This document shows, in pieces, positions 1-8,070 of a stretch of 32,259 nt of DNA. A model generated the notes under the pieces. That model had not been told where the DNA came from. It ran no database searches and saw only the letters and a list, made by a program, of their open reading frames with translations. The translations under genes were made by a program, and so were the position numbers. Each line of letters opens with the position of its first letter. Position 1 is the stretch's first letter. The stretch comes from Planctomycetota bacterium (GTDB lineage: Bacteria > Planctomycetota > Planctomycetia > Gemmatales > Gemmataceae): positions 1-32,259 of the forward strand of contig VGZJ01000035.1 of the NCBI GenBank assembly GCA_016872595.1, written 5' to 3'.

Positions 1-83
1 ACCTTGTCGAACTCGTCGGCCGAGAGCCCCGTGAACATGCGGAACAACAACGGCTTCCGACGCAATTTCTCGTAATTCGTCAT
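1..83 (-). CDS. transposase N-terminus, IS5-like (partial)
   Basis: An ATG on the minus strand at 83 opens a frame beginning MTNYEKLRRKPLLFRMFTG and running off the left edge. This looks like the N-terminal helix-turn-helix part of the IS5-like (DDE_Tnp_4 type) transposases common in planctomycetes. Only about 27 residues are visible, so no catalytic DDE residue can be checked. An in-frame TAG just upstream of the ATG fixes the start. The identical start occurs at 32180 on the plus strand. Family assignment is from recognition and is moderate; that it is a transposase is likely because the sequence is duplicated with sharp edges. Confidence 0.65.
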   Translation of the reverse strand, partial: MTNYEKLRRKPLLFRMFTGLSADEFDK

Positions 84-126
84 AACCCTATGAATAGGCC
101 ATCGATCGCTATTGCGCAACGAGTCT
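1..126 (-). mobile_element. 5' end of an insertion sequence (left copy, truncated by window edge)
   Basis: Positions 4-126 are the exact reverse complement of 32137-32259, so the same element end is present at both window edges in opposite orientation. The match stops sharply at 126 (G at 127 here, while the right copy would predict A), which places the element boundary at or very near 126. The element contains a transposase start reading leftward out of the window. Its other end and any target-site duplication lie outside the window, so its length and precise family cannot be fixed. Confidence 0.8.
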
Positions 127-294
127 GGTATCCTTGGGCCAGTGGTAAGGCATCCTGCCGACCTCCACGTTTGAGCCGCCTCCAGCGAAAAGATGATCAC
201 GCAAGAGTTTACACACAGAATACGCTACCTTCTAGCCCTCTCGCGGATCGTTGAAAGTTTTCCGTAGCTAACGGTTGGTTCGGAGCCTCCGCCG

Positions 295-2283
295 ATGCGC
301 GCGCGTCTGACCCTCGAAGGCGGCGAATGTGTGCCGCCCACCCTCGACCTGTCCCCGACCGGGCAGCCGGTCACGCTCGGGCGCAGCCGCGACAACACCA
401 TTGTTTTGCGCGACGAACTCGCGAGCCGCACGCACGCCAAGATCTACTTCGAGGACGGGCGCTGGCACGTGCGCGACTTCGGGCTGAACGGCACCCGCGT
501 GGACGGCACCCGCATCAACGGCTCGGTCGAACTGCGCGACGGCCAGAAGGTGCGCATCGGGGAAGTCGTTCTGAAGTTCGTGCTCGAACCGAAGGCCCCG
601 CCGCGGCCCGTGAAGGACGCCCCGGCCACGATGCCGAACCGTGCCCTTCACGCGGCGGTCGAGAACCCGCACAACGCGACGAAAGTTCACGAGGTGCCGC
701 TCGACCGACTCCTGCCCGCAGAACCACCCGTGGACGAAACCGCACAGTTGCGGGTGGACGAGCTGACCGCGCTCTGCAAGTTCATGTCCGGCGCGGTGGA
801 GGCCCGGAGCGCCCACGACCTCGCGGGGCTTGCCCTGCGCGCGATCCTGAACCAGACCGCGGCCAAGATCGCCGGGTACCTGAGCCTCGACCCGGACGAC
901 CCCGGCCCGAAGATCGTGATGCCCGAAACCGGCGCGATCGATGTGCCGCTCTCGCGCCGGCTCACGGCCCAAGCCCAAGCGCACGGCAAGACCATCTGGC
1001 TGTTCCCGGACCTGAGCGACTCGCACCCGCCCACGGACTCGCTGTCCGCGTTCGCCGACGCCATTTGCATTCCGCTGAAGGCCAGCGGCGAGCCGTTCGC
1101 GACGCTGCACGTGTACCGCACCGGGCGCGCGTTCGCGGAGCGCGACGTGCGGTTCATCGAAGCCGTCGCCGGGTTCCTCGCGCACGGGCTCGAGATCCTC
1201 CGCACGCGCCGCACCCTCGAGGCCGAGAACTCGCGGCTCCGCACCCACACGCCCGCGGCCGACGACATCATCGGCGGCAGCAACGCCGTCATCCTCCTGC
1301 GCCAGCAGATCTTGAAGGCCGCGCCGCAGCCGTTCACCGTGCTCGTTCACGGCGAGAGCGGCAGCGGCAAGGAGTTGGTCGCGCTGGCGCTGCACCGCAA
1401 CAGTCGCCGGGCCGACGGTCCGCTGGTCGTAGTGAACTGCGCCGCCATCGCCCCGACGCTCCTCGAGGCCGAGCTGTTCGGGTACAAGAAGGGCGCGTTC
1501 AGCGGGGCCGACCGCGACCACCCCGGCCTGTTCCAGCAGGCCGACGAGGGCACGCTGTTCCTCGACGAAGTGGGGGAGTTGTCCCTCGAGTGTCAGGCGA
1601 AACTGCTGCGCGCGATCGAGGGCAAGGCGTTCCGCCCGGTCGGGGCGACCGCCGACATCAAGGTGGACGTGCGGATCGTGGCGGCGACGCACCGCGACCT
1701 CGACAAGGACGTGAAAGCCGGGCGGTTCCGCCAAGACCTGCTGTTCCGCCTGAAGGTGATCCCGATCCGCGTGCCGCCGCTGCGCGAGCACCCGGAAGAT
1801 GTGCCCGAGTTGGCGGCGTTCTTCTTGGCGAAGGTGTCCGCGGAGTGCCGCCGCAACTTCCGGCTCACGGCCGCAGCGGTCCGGAAGTTGCAATCGCACC
1901 CCTGGCCCGGCAACGTGCGCCAGCTGCGCGCGGCCATCGTGAGCGCCGCGGTGATGAGTGAGGGCGAGACGCTGGACGCCGACGCACTCCCGCTGGCCGG
2001 CACCCCGGACGCGGTCGCGCCCGCACCGGGCGGCACGATGGCGATCCCGGACCTGCCGCCGAGCCTGAACATCGACGAGATCGAGGAGTGGGCCATCTGC
2101 CGCGCGATGCGGCAGACCGAGGGCAACGTGAGCCACGCGGCGAAGCTGCTGAACATGAGCCGCGACACGCTCCACAACAAGCTGAACAAGATGAAGCGCG
2201 AGAAGGGCATCGACCGCGCGATGCTGACGAACACCCCCCCGCCGCTCGCCACCCCGGAGCCGGTCAACAGCGCGGAGATGTAG
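295..2283 (+). CDS. FHA-GAF-sigma54 activator with Fis-type HTH
   Basis: A 662-residue transcriptional activator of sigma-54 RNA polymerase. An N-terminal FHA domain (about 5-100) has the phosphothreonine-reading signature: LGRS at 28-31, SRTHA, then a GLNGT turn. A GAF-like domain covers about 150-300. The AAA+ domain (about 325-565) has Walker A GESGSGKE at 353, a GAFSGA loop at 400-405 (the family usually has GAFTGA), Walker B LFLDE at 421-425, and WPGNVR at 537. A Fis-type helix-turn-helix (GNVSHAAKLLNMS, from 610) ends the protein. No receiver domain is present, so activation is probably through FHA or GAF rather than a histidine kinase. The ATG at 295 gives a complete FHA; no strong ribosome site is visible. 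It is followed 222 bp later by a Ser/Thr kinase on the same strand, a possible source of the phosphothreonine it reads. Confidence 0.92.
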   Translation: MRARLTLEGGECVPPTLDLSPTGQPVTLGRSRDNTIVLRDELASRTHAKIYFEDGRWHVRDFGLNGTRVDGTRINGSVELRDGQKVRIGEVVLKFVLEPKAPPRPVKDAPATMPNRALHAAVENPHNATKVHEVPLDRLLPAEPPVDETAQLRVDELTALCKFMSGAVEARSAHDLAGLALRAILNQTAAKIAGYLSLDPDDPGPKIVMPETGAIDVPLSRRLTAQAQAHGKTIWLFPDLSDSHPPTDSLSAFADAICIPLKASGEPFATLHVYRTGRAFAERDVRFIEAVAGFLAHGLEILRTRRTLEAENSRLRTHTPAADDIIGGSNAVILLRQQILKAAPQPFTVLVHGESGSGKELVALALHRNSRRADGPLVVVNCAAIAPTLLEAELFGYKKGAFSGADRDHPGLFQQADEGTLFLDEVGELSLECQAKLLRAIEGKAFRPVGATADIKVDVRIVAATHRDLDKDVKAGRFRQDLLFRLKVIPIRVPPLREHPEDVPELAAFFLAKVSAECRRNFRLTAAAVRKLQSHPWPGNVRQLRAAIVSAAVMSEGETLDADALPLAGTPDAVAPAPGGTMAIPDLPPSLNIDEIEEWAICRAMRQTEGNVSHAAKLLNMSRDTLHNKLNKMKREKGIDRAMLTNTPPPLATPEPVNSAEM

Positions 2284-2320
2284 GGCGCGTGCCCGAGATG
2301 CGCATGCGCGCCGTGCGGTA

Positions 2321-2399
2321 GCGGTTGCGACTTCGCGATAGCTTGGGGTCAGCGAGGCTCTGCGAGCGCCACCCCAAGCTCCCGCGAAGTCGCAACCGC
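2321..2399. repeat. long nested hairpin between activator and kinase genes
   Basis: A perfect 17-bp inverted repeat (GCGGTTGCGACTTCGCG at 2321-2337 with 2383-2399) encloses a second perfect 10-bp one (AGCTTGGGGT at 2340-2349 with 2371-2380). The arms nest to form one long stem with a loop of about 21 nt. It starts 38 bp after the activator stop codon, so it could end that transcript, although no T-run follows. It may equally be a member of a dispersed palindromic repeat. The rest of the 222-bp gap shows no gene. Confidence 0.75.
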
Positions 2400-2505
2400 G
2401 CAATCGCGCATCCCACACCGCCAACCAAGTCTCGCGCCTTGCCTCCCTTGCGTGTAAACTACCTTCGTCCGGCGCAAGCCGGGCGCGGGTCGCGCCTTCT
2501 TTGGT

Positions 2506-4722
2506 ATGGGAGCCTCCACCGCTGTGAGTGACGTCGGGCTGACACCCGTGATGGGCGACGACGACCGCACCGCGGCCCGCGCCCTGAGCCTGCGCGGGGC
2601 GCGCCCGCCGGCGAAGGTGCCCGGGTACGAACAGGAACAGTTCCTCGGCCACGGCGCGTACGGCGAGGTTTGGACCGCCGTGAACCGCAACAGCGGGCGG
2701 CGCGTCGCCATCAAGTTCTTCACACGGCGCGGCGGCCTCGACTGGTCCGCGCTCGCGCGCGAGGTCGAGAAGCTCCGCTACCTGTTCTCCGACCGGTACG
2801 TCGTTCAGCTCTTCGAAGTCGGCTGGGAGTCCGACCCGCCGTACTACGTCATGGAGTACATGGAGAACGGCTCGCTCGAGGAGTACCTGTGCGCGCACCG
2901 GCCCACGGTCGCGGAGGCCGCGGGGCTGTTCCGCGAGATCGCCGTGGCCCTCGTTCACGCCCACGACAAGGGCATCCTGCACTGCGACCTGAAGCCGGCG
3001 AACGTGCTGCTCGACTCGGACCGCAAGCCGCGGCTCGCGGACTTCGGCCAGTCGCGGCTGACGAACGAAATGGCCCCCGCACTCGGCACGCTGTTCTACA
3101 TGGCCCCGGAGCAGGCCGACCTGAGCGCGACGCCGGACGCGCGCTGGGACGTGTACGCCCTCGGCGCGGTGGTGTACCGGATGCTGACCGGCGCGCCGCC
3201 GCACCGGGGCGACGCCGGCGCGAGCGCCGTCACCAGCGGCACGCTGGACGCGCAACTCGCCGCGTACCGCAAGCTGATCCTGAGCGCGCCGAAGTCGGAC
3301 GCGCACCGCGCGGTGCCGGGCGTGGACGCGGGCCTCGCGGCCGTCATCGACAGGTGCCTCGACCCCAGCCCCGGCAAGCGGTTCGCCAACCCGCAAGCGG
3401 TCCTCACCGCGCTCGACGCGTGGAACGTGCAGCGCGTGCGCCGCCCGATCTTGTGGCTCACCGGGTTCACGTTCGCGGCCCTGTTCCTCGCGATGGCGCT
3501 GTTCGGCCAGTACCTGTTCCGCACCACGGTGAACACCGCGGCGCAGGGCGTCGAGAGCCGGGCGCTCGAGGCGAACCGCTTCGCGGCCGAGACCGAGGCC
3601 CGGCAGTTCGCGGCGCAGATTCAGTTGCGCTGGGTGCAGCTCGAATCGATGGCCCGGAACGCGCAACTGCGCGAGTTCCTCATGCGCGGCGCGCGCCTGA
3701 AGGACGACCCCGAGGCCGGGCCGAAACTCGACCAGTTGCTCGCGGAGCGCAAGGCGCGCGGGGACAAGCAGTTCGCCGATGCCGACAAGTCGTCGCTGTG
3801 GTTCGCGACGGACGCGGGCGGGTTCCAGCGCGGCAGCGCGCCGACCGTGCCCGGCAGCCGGCACGTGTACCGCGGCTACCGCGACTACTTCCACGGGCTG
3901 GGCGAGCGACCGAGTTCGGCCCCGCCGCCGCCGGGCATCGTCCGCGCGCCGCACCGCTCGGTCGCGTACCGGCGCGAGCGGCCCACGGGCGAGCGCATCT
4001 GGTCGGTGGCGTTCACGGTGCCGATCGCGGCCGACGCGCCGGGCGCGTCGCCGGTCGGCATCGCGGGCATGACCATCGACCTCGCGGACGCGCCGCCGGA
4101 CCGCTCGGACCACTTCGCGGTGCTGATCGACACGCGCCCGGACGCGAAGAACAACCGCCGCGGGCTGATCCTGCGGCACCCGTATTGGGCCGAAATGGAC
4201 GGCGACCCGGACCCGCCGCTGTACTACGCCGACGAGGTCGTAACGTGGGCCGACGAGGTGACGAGGGGCGGGGACGAGCGCGCGCCGTTCGCCGGCGGCG
4301 CGGAGTACACGGACCCGGTTTCCCTGCCGAGCGGTGCCGCGCCGGGCCGCGCCGGGTATGAAGGGAAGTGGCTCGCCTCCGTGCGCCGCGTCCGCGTCGG
4401 CCCCGATCAGATCGACACCGGCTGGGTCGTATTAGTACAGGAGCGCCGCGACGCCGCGCTCCAGCCGGTGCGCGACCTGCAATGGCGACTCGGCTACGTC
4501 GCGGTCGCCGCGACCGTACTCGTGCTGGTGCTGGTCGCGCTGATGTGGGCCGGGATGGTGTCGGTCATGGGCGGCTCGTCGGCCTCGCCGGTCACGCGCC
4601 TGCTGCGGCGCTGGGCCGGCGTGCCCACGAGCGGTACCGCGGGCGGCAGTTCGCTCCCGGCCGCGCCCACCGCCCGCGGCACCGCGACGCCCACACCCAC
4701 ACCGGGCGAGCGGGGGGCGTAA
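2506..4722 (+). CDS. membrane Ser/Thr protein kinase with Cache-like sensor
   Basis: A 738-residue PknB-type kinase. The cytoplasmic kinase domain (about 41-305) has the glycine loop GHGAYGEV, the ATP lysine in AIKFF (K70), the catalytic loop HCDLKPAN (D161), DFG at 179-181 and an APE-like MAPEQ. The residue before the catalytic Asp is Cys rather than Arg, a non-RD arrangement. A transmembrane helix (about 315-338) leads to an outside region of about 320 residues. That region contains RGYRDYFHG and a later IAGMTIDLAD strand, resembling Cache sensor domains. A second helix (about 664-690) precedes a Pro/Thr-rich tail. The likely role is sensing a periplasmic ligand and phosphorylating cytoplasmic proteins, perhaps the FHA proteins encoded on either side. 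The last codons and TAA lie inside a dispersed 22-bp repeat. An alternative start is the in-frame ATG at 2551. Confidence 0.9.
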   Translation: MGASTAVSDVGLTPVMGDDDRTAARALSLRGARPPAKVPGYEQEQFLGHGAYGEVWTAVNRNSGRRVAIKFFTRRGGLDWSALAREVEKLRYLFSDRYVVQLFEVGWESDPPYYVMEYMENGSLEEYLCAHRPTVAEAAGLFREIAVALVHAHDKGILHCDLKPANVLLDSDRKPRLADFGQSRLTNEMAPALGTLFYMAPEQADLSATPDARWDVYALGAVVYRMLTGAPPHRGDAGASAVTSGTLDAQLAAYRKLILSAPKSDAHRAVPGVDAGLAAVIDRCLDPSPGKRFANPQAVLTALDAWNVQRVRRPILWLTGFTFAALFLAMALFGQYLFRTTVNTAAQGVESRALEANRFAAETEARQFAAQIQLRWVQLESMARNAQLREFLMRGARLKDDPEAGPKLDQLLAERKARGDKQFADADKSSLWFATDAGGFQRGSAPTVPGSRHVYRGYRDYFHGLGERPSSAPPPPGIVRAPHRSVAYRRERPTGERIWSVAFTVPIAADAPGASPVGIAGMTIDLADAPPDRSDHFAVLIDTRPDAKNNRRGLILRHPYWAEMDGDPDPPLYYADEVVTWADEVTRGGDERAPFAGGAEYTDPVSLPSGAAPGRAGYEGKWLASVRRVRVGPDQIDTGWVVLVQERRDAALQPVRDLQWRLGYVAVAATVLVLVLVALMWAGMVSVMGGSSASPVTRLLRRWAGVPTSGTAGGSSLPAAPTARGTATPTPTPGERGA

Positions 4723-4726
4723 GCCC
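4705..4726 (+). repeat. 22-bp dispersed repeat supplying the kinase stop codon
   Basis: The segment GGCGAGCGGGGGGCGTAAG plus CCC is found again, inverted, at 23044-23065 behind the PVC cytochrome gene. At the second site it forms part of a terminator-like hairpin. Here it overlaps the last codons and the TAA of the kinase gene, and the downstream half of the hairpin is incomplete. Confidence 0.7.
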
Positions 4727-4754
4727 TGATACCTTCGCCAATACGTTAAAGACA

Positions 4755-4914
4755 GAATGGCCTCAAAGAAGCACAAAAACCACACAAGAAGACCGAAGAC
4801 AAGACACGAGAGCGCGTTCAAAGCAACTCGTGGTTGTGCTCTATCTGCTGTCTTCTGAACGCTGCCTTCGGTTTTGATGTTCTTTGTGGTTCTTGTGCTT
4901 TTTTGTGGCCATTC
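4755..4914. repeat. imperfect inverted repeat upstream of the cyclase gene
   Basis: GAATGGCCTCAAAGAAGCAC starting at 4755 is mirrored by the reverse complement of the stretch ending GTGGCCATTC at 4914. The two arms of roughly 45 nt share runs such as AAGCACAA and AACCACA. The region is much poorer in GC than the surrounding genes. It fills most of the 204-bp gap before the cyclase. The first codons of the ORF-track version of the cyclase (from 4834) are translated from this repeat and are not taken as coding. Confidence 0.65.
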
Positions 4915-4926
4915 TCTTCTTCGTTG

Positions 4927-6747
4927 ATGCCCATGCTCCTTCTCGCACAAGGTCCGACGCCGGGCGACACTTGGCGCAAGGCGCTCCCCACGGACGTGCC
5001 CGTTGTGCTCGGGCGCGACGCGCCGGGCTGGGCCGCGCCGTGGGAGCCGTTCCTCGCGCGCAAGCACGCCGAGCTGACGGCGCGCGGCGGGCGGCTCAAG
5101 GTGCGGAAGCTCGCGGGCGCGTCGAACCCGGTGTTCCACGCCGGCGCGCCCGCGGACTCGTTCGAGTTGGTGCCCGGCGGCTCGTTCGTGATCGGGCGCA
5201 CCACGTTCACGCTCCACACCGAAGCCGGCCCGTCGCCCGTGTCACCCGGCGACGACCGCCCCGTGATCGAGGCCCGCACGGTCGCGCACCACGAACTCGA
5301 CCGGCTCGCGTTCCGCGACGCCCCGCACCGGCTCGACGTGCTCAGCAAACTGCCGGAGGTGATCTCTCACGCCACCGACGAGGCCGACCTGTTCGGCCGC
5401 CTCGTCGATATGCTCCTCGCCGGCATCCGTCGGGCCGACGCCGCGGCCATTGTCGCGCTCCCCGCCGACGACGAGCCGATGAAGGTGCTGCACTGGGACC
5501 GGCGGTTGTCCGGCACCGGCGAGTTCGAGCCGAGCAAGCGGCTGGTGAAAGAGGCCGTGGCCGAGCAGAAGCAGACCGTGCTGCGCGTGTGGGGCGCGCG
5601 CCCGGAGGTCGAGGCGTCGCCCACCGACGCCAACACGCTGCAAGGGCGCTTCGATTGGGCCTTCTGCACGCCCATCTACAGCGACGCCTGCCCCGGTTGG
5701 GCCATGTACGTCGCGGGGCGGTTCAATGGCGCGCAGGCCCACTCGTTGCTGGCCCCGTGGGAGTCGAACGAGCTGCGCGACGACGTGAAGTTCACGGAAC
5801 TGGTCGGCGACATCCTCGGCTCGCTGCGGCAGGTGCAACTGCTGCGCGAGCGGCAGGGCGTGTTCCGCCGGTTCTTCTCGCCGGGCGTGATGAACGTGCT
5901 CTCGGGCGGCGACGCGCCGCGCGCGCTCGAGCCGCGCGAGGCCGACGTGACGGTCCTGTTCTGCGACCTGCGCGGGTTCTCGCGCAAGGTGGAAGAGGCC
6001 AGCGACCAGTTGCTCGAAGTGCTGAACCGCGTGAGCGCCGCGCTCGGCCTGATGACGCGCAACATCCTCGACAACCGCGGGGCGATTGCCGACTTCCTCG
6101 GCGACGCCGCGATGGGGTTCTGGGGCTGGCCGCTGGAGCAACCGGGGAAGGTGGAGCAGGCGTGCCGGGCGGCGCTCGGCATCCGCGCCGCGTTCGAGGC
6201 CGTTGGCCGCGACCCGGCGCACCCGCTGTACGGGTTCCGCGTCGGCGTCGGTGTGGCGACCGGGCGCGCCGTGGCCGGCGGCATCGGCACCCCGGAGCAA
6301 GCGAAGGTGACGGTGTTCGGCCCGGTCGTGAACCTCGCCTCGCGCCTGCAAGACATGACCAAGCTGTTGCGCGTGCCGATCTTGATCGACGAGCCGACCG
6401 CGGACGCGGTGCGCGCGCTGCTGCCGCCGGACGTGGGCCGCGTGCGCCGCATGGCGAAGGTGCGGCCGTTCGGCCTCGAAACGCCGCTGGTCGTGGCGGA
6501 ACTGATCCCGCCCGCGCCGCCACCGGGCACCGAGGCCGAGGGCGCGCTGACCGACGCCGACCTCGACGCCTACGACCAAGCGCTCGACGCCTTTCTCGCC
6601 GGCGACTGGACCGCGGCGTACAAGCACCTGCACCGCGTCCCGCCCGACGACCGCGGCAAGGACGTACTGACGGAGTTCATCTTGAAGAACAACCGCACGC
6701 CCCCGCCCGGCTGGGACGGCGTGATTCCCCTCGGCAGTAAAGGCTGA
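4927..6747 (+). CDS. FHA-GAF-class III adenylate/guanylate cyclase
   Basis: About 606 residues from ATG 4927 (ATG 4933 also possible); upstream codons of the open frame fall in an inverted repeat. The order is an FHA-like domain (about 16-105: LGRD, ARKHAEL, NPVFHAG), a GAF-like domain (about 140-320), then a class III cyclase domain (about 335-510). In the cyclase the two metal aspartates are present (D347 in FCDLRGF, D393 in FLGD), as are the transition-state Asn and Arg (VNLASR, N469 and R473). The position four residues before the second Asp, normally the adenine-contacting Lys, is Asp389; Thr462 fits bacterial class IIIb. It therefore looks catalytic but of uncertain base choice. In the FHA domain the usual Ser of SxxH is Ala. 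It probably makes cyclic nucleotide in response to kinase and GAF inputs. It lies downstream of the kinase gene, in the same direction. Confidence 0.87.
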   Translation: MPMLLLAQGPTPGDTWRKALPTDVPVVLGRDAPGWAAPWEPFLARKHAELTARGGRLKVRKLAGASNPVFHAGAPADSFELVPGGSFVIGRTTFTLHTEAGPSPVSPGDDRPVIEARTVAHHELDRLAFRDAPHRLDVLSKLPEVISHATDEADLFGRLVDMLLAGIRRADAAAIVALPADDEPMKVLHWDRRLSGTGEFEPSKRLVKEAVAEQKQTVLRVWGARPEVEASPTDANTLQGRFDWAFCTPIYSDACPGWAMYVAGRFNGAQAHSLLAPWESNELRDDVKFTELVGDILGSLRQVQLLRERQGVFRRFFSPGVMNVLSGGDAPRALEPREADVTVLFCDLRGFSRKVEEASDQLLEVLNRVSAALGLMTRNILDNRGAIADFLGDAAMGFWGWPLEQPGKVEQACRAALGIRAAFEAVGRDPAHPLYGFRVGVGVATGRAVAGGIGTPEQAKVTVFGPVVNLASRLQDMTKLLRVPILIDEPTADAVRALLPPDVGRVRRMAKVRPFGLETPLVVAELIPPAPPPGTEAEGALTDADLDAYDQALDAFLAGDWTAAYKHLHRVPPDDRGKDVLTEFILKNNRTPPPGWDGVIPLGSKG

Positions 6748-6759
6748 GGTACGAGAGAG

Positions 6760-6977
6760 GAAGAGTTGATCCACCGATTCCACAGAAGACACAGATTGAT
6801 AGGCAGAAGGCAAAAGGCAAAAGAGTTTTGACAGGATGAACAGGATGAAGACAGAACGGAAAGTACTCAGTTCTCCACCATCTCTGTCCATCCTGTAAAT
6901 CCTGTCAAAACTCTGCTGCCTTTTGCCTTCTGCCTTTCAATCTGTGTCCATCTGCGCAATCTGCGGATCAACTCTTC
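6760..6977. repeat. large imperfect inverted repeat (about 97-bp arms)
   Basis: The left arm 6760-6857 and the right arm 6881-6977 are reverse complements at roughly 80 percent of positions, judged by eye. They share perfect blocks of 19 bp (AGGCAGAAGGCAAAAGGCA) and 16 bp (AGAGTTTTGACAGGAT). The central loop is about 23 nt. The right arm contains direct repeats of the type ATCCTGT. The element fills most of the 330-bp gap between the cyclase and the lipoprotein genes and is clearly AT-richer than its neighbours. RNA from either strand would fold into a hairpin of nearly 100 bp. I see no gene in the gap. Confidence 0.85.
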
Positions 6978-7077
6978 TGCCCTCTGCCCCTTTCGCAATT
7001 CGGCTTGCCCACGTTGCCAACGGTTGCTATTTCCGCGCGGCCGGGTCGCCCGCTGTTCCCCCGCACGGACGCATCGC

Positions 7078-8067
7078 ATGTTTCGCACCGCCGCGCTCGT
7101 CGCGCTCGCCCTGTCGTTCGTCGGGTGCTCTCAGTTCCAGCCGGCCCGCCGGCCGTTCGCCAAGCCGAAGAAAGACCCGCCACCGCCCTACGGTTCCCCG
7201 GTATCGGCGGTACCGAACGCGCCCGTCGCGAACCAGTCGCAACTCGGCATCGCGACCGCCGATCCCGCACCACCGCGCTCCGGCGACGACCCGCCGCTGA
7301 TCCCCGCGAAGGACGTGCGCCCGGTCAGCTCGATCGTGCCCGCCGCGCCGCCCGCGAACCGCAACCTCGCGGACCTCAACGAACTTGTGTCCACGGCGCG
7401 CGCCTCGTGGAAGGGCATCAATGGCTATGAAGGAAGCCTGACGCGCCGCGAGCTCAACCCCAAGGGCGTGGTGAACAGCGAAGTGCTGGTGTACCAGTTC
7501 CGGCGCGAACCGATGAGCGTGTACTCGCGCACGACCGCGGGCAACGGCAAGGGCCGCGAGGTGCTGTACGCCCCCGCCAAGCACGGTGACAAGATGCACA
7601 TCGTTCTGGGCGACGGTGACAGCAAGCTCGCCAAAGCCGGGTTCAAGCCGGACCCGATCTCGCCGGACGATTCGCAGGTGCGCGCGAAGGCCCGGTACAG
7701 CATCCGCGACGCCGGGTTCGGGAAGTGGATCGAGCGCCTCGGAACGGCGGTCGCGCAACTGGAGCGCGGCGCGCTCGCCCCGGGCGCGCTCACCTTCGAC
7801 GGCCCCGTTTCGCGCCCGGAGTTCGCGCACCCGCTTACGGGCGTGACGCACCGCCTCAAGCCCGGCGACGACCCGGCGATGCCGGACGGCGGCACGCGCG
7901 TGTACCTGTTCGACACCGCGCCCGGCTCGCCCTCGTGCGGGATGCCGCTCGTGATCACGGCCACCGACCCGACCGGGCGCGAGGTGGAGTTCTACCTGTT
8001 CGAGAAGTTCCGCGCCTCGGCCCTCACGGACGCCGACTTCAGCCCGGCCCGGTTGGGGAAGAAGTGA
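7078..8067 (+). CDS. DUF1571 family lipoprotein
   Basis: A 329-residue exported protein. The start is placed at ATG 7078 because it gives a clean lipoprotein signal: MFRT, a hydrophobic stretch, then FVGC with Cys17 as the lipidation site. The ORF track extends to 7024, which would bury the signal peptide. A Pro-rich spacer (about 20-90) precedes the conserved region (about 100-325), with motifs such as GYEGSLTRRE, QFRREPMSVY and GREVLYAP. These match planctomycete DUF1571 proteins as I know them; the family has no established function. It would sit on the periplasmic face of a membrane. It is monocistronic: a hairpin region lies upstream and a convergent gene downstream. Confidence 0.82.
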   Translation: MFRTAALVALALSFVGCSQFQPARRPFAKPKKDPPPPYGSPVSAVPNAPVANQSQLGIATADPAPPRSGDDPPLIPAKDVRPVSSIVPAAPPANRNLADLNELVSTARASWKGINGYEGSLTRRELNPKGVVNSEVLVYQFRREPMSVYSRTTAGNGKGREVLYAPAKHGDKMHIVLGDGDSKLAKAGFKPDPISPDDSQVRAKARYSIRDAGFGKWIERLGTAVAQLERGALAPGALTFDGPVSRPEFAHPLTGVTHRLKPGDDPAMPDGGTRVYLFDTAPGSPSCGMPLVITATDPTGREVEFYLFEKFRASALTDADFSPARLGKK

Positions 8068-8070
8068 TCA

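Noticed and set aside
2325-2531. 68-residue ORF between the activator and kinase genes
   Set aside because: It lies over the nested hairpin and overlaps the kinase start; Arg/Pro-rich with no coding signs.
268-4179. 1303-residue antisense ORF across the activator and kinase genes
   Set aside because: It is Arg/Val/Ala-rich without domains and runs opposite two genes with complete motifs; long antisense frames are expected at this GC content.
4834-4926. N-terminal extension of the cyclase (MCSICCLLNAAFGF)
   Set aside because: It is translated from the AT-rich inverted repeat and does not resemble the family; ATG 4927 is preferred.
6760-6977. CRISPR-like array suspected from ACAGGAT and GGCAAAAGGC repeats
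   Set aside because: The units are arms of one inverted repeat, not evenly spaced direct repeats with spacers, and no cas genes are present.
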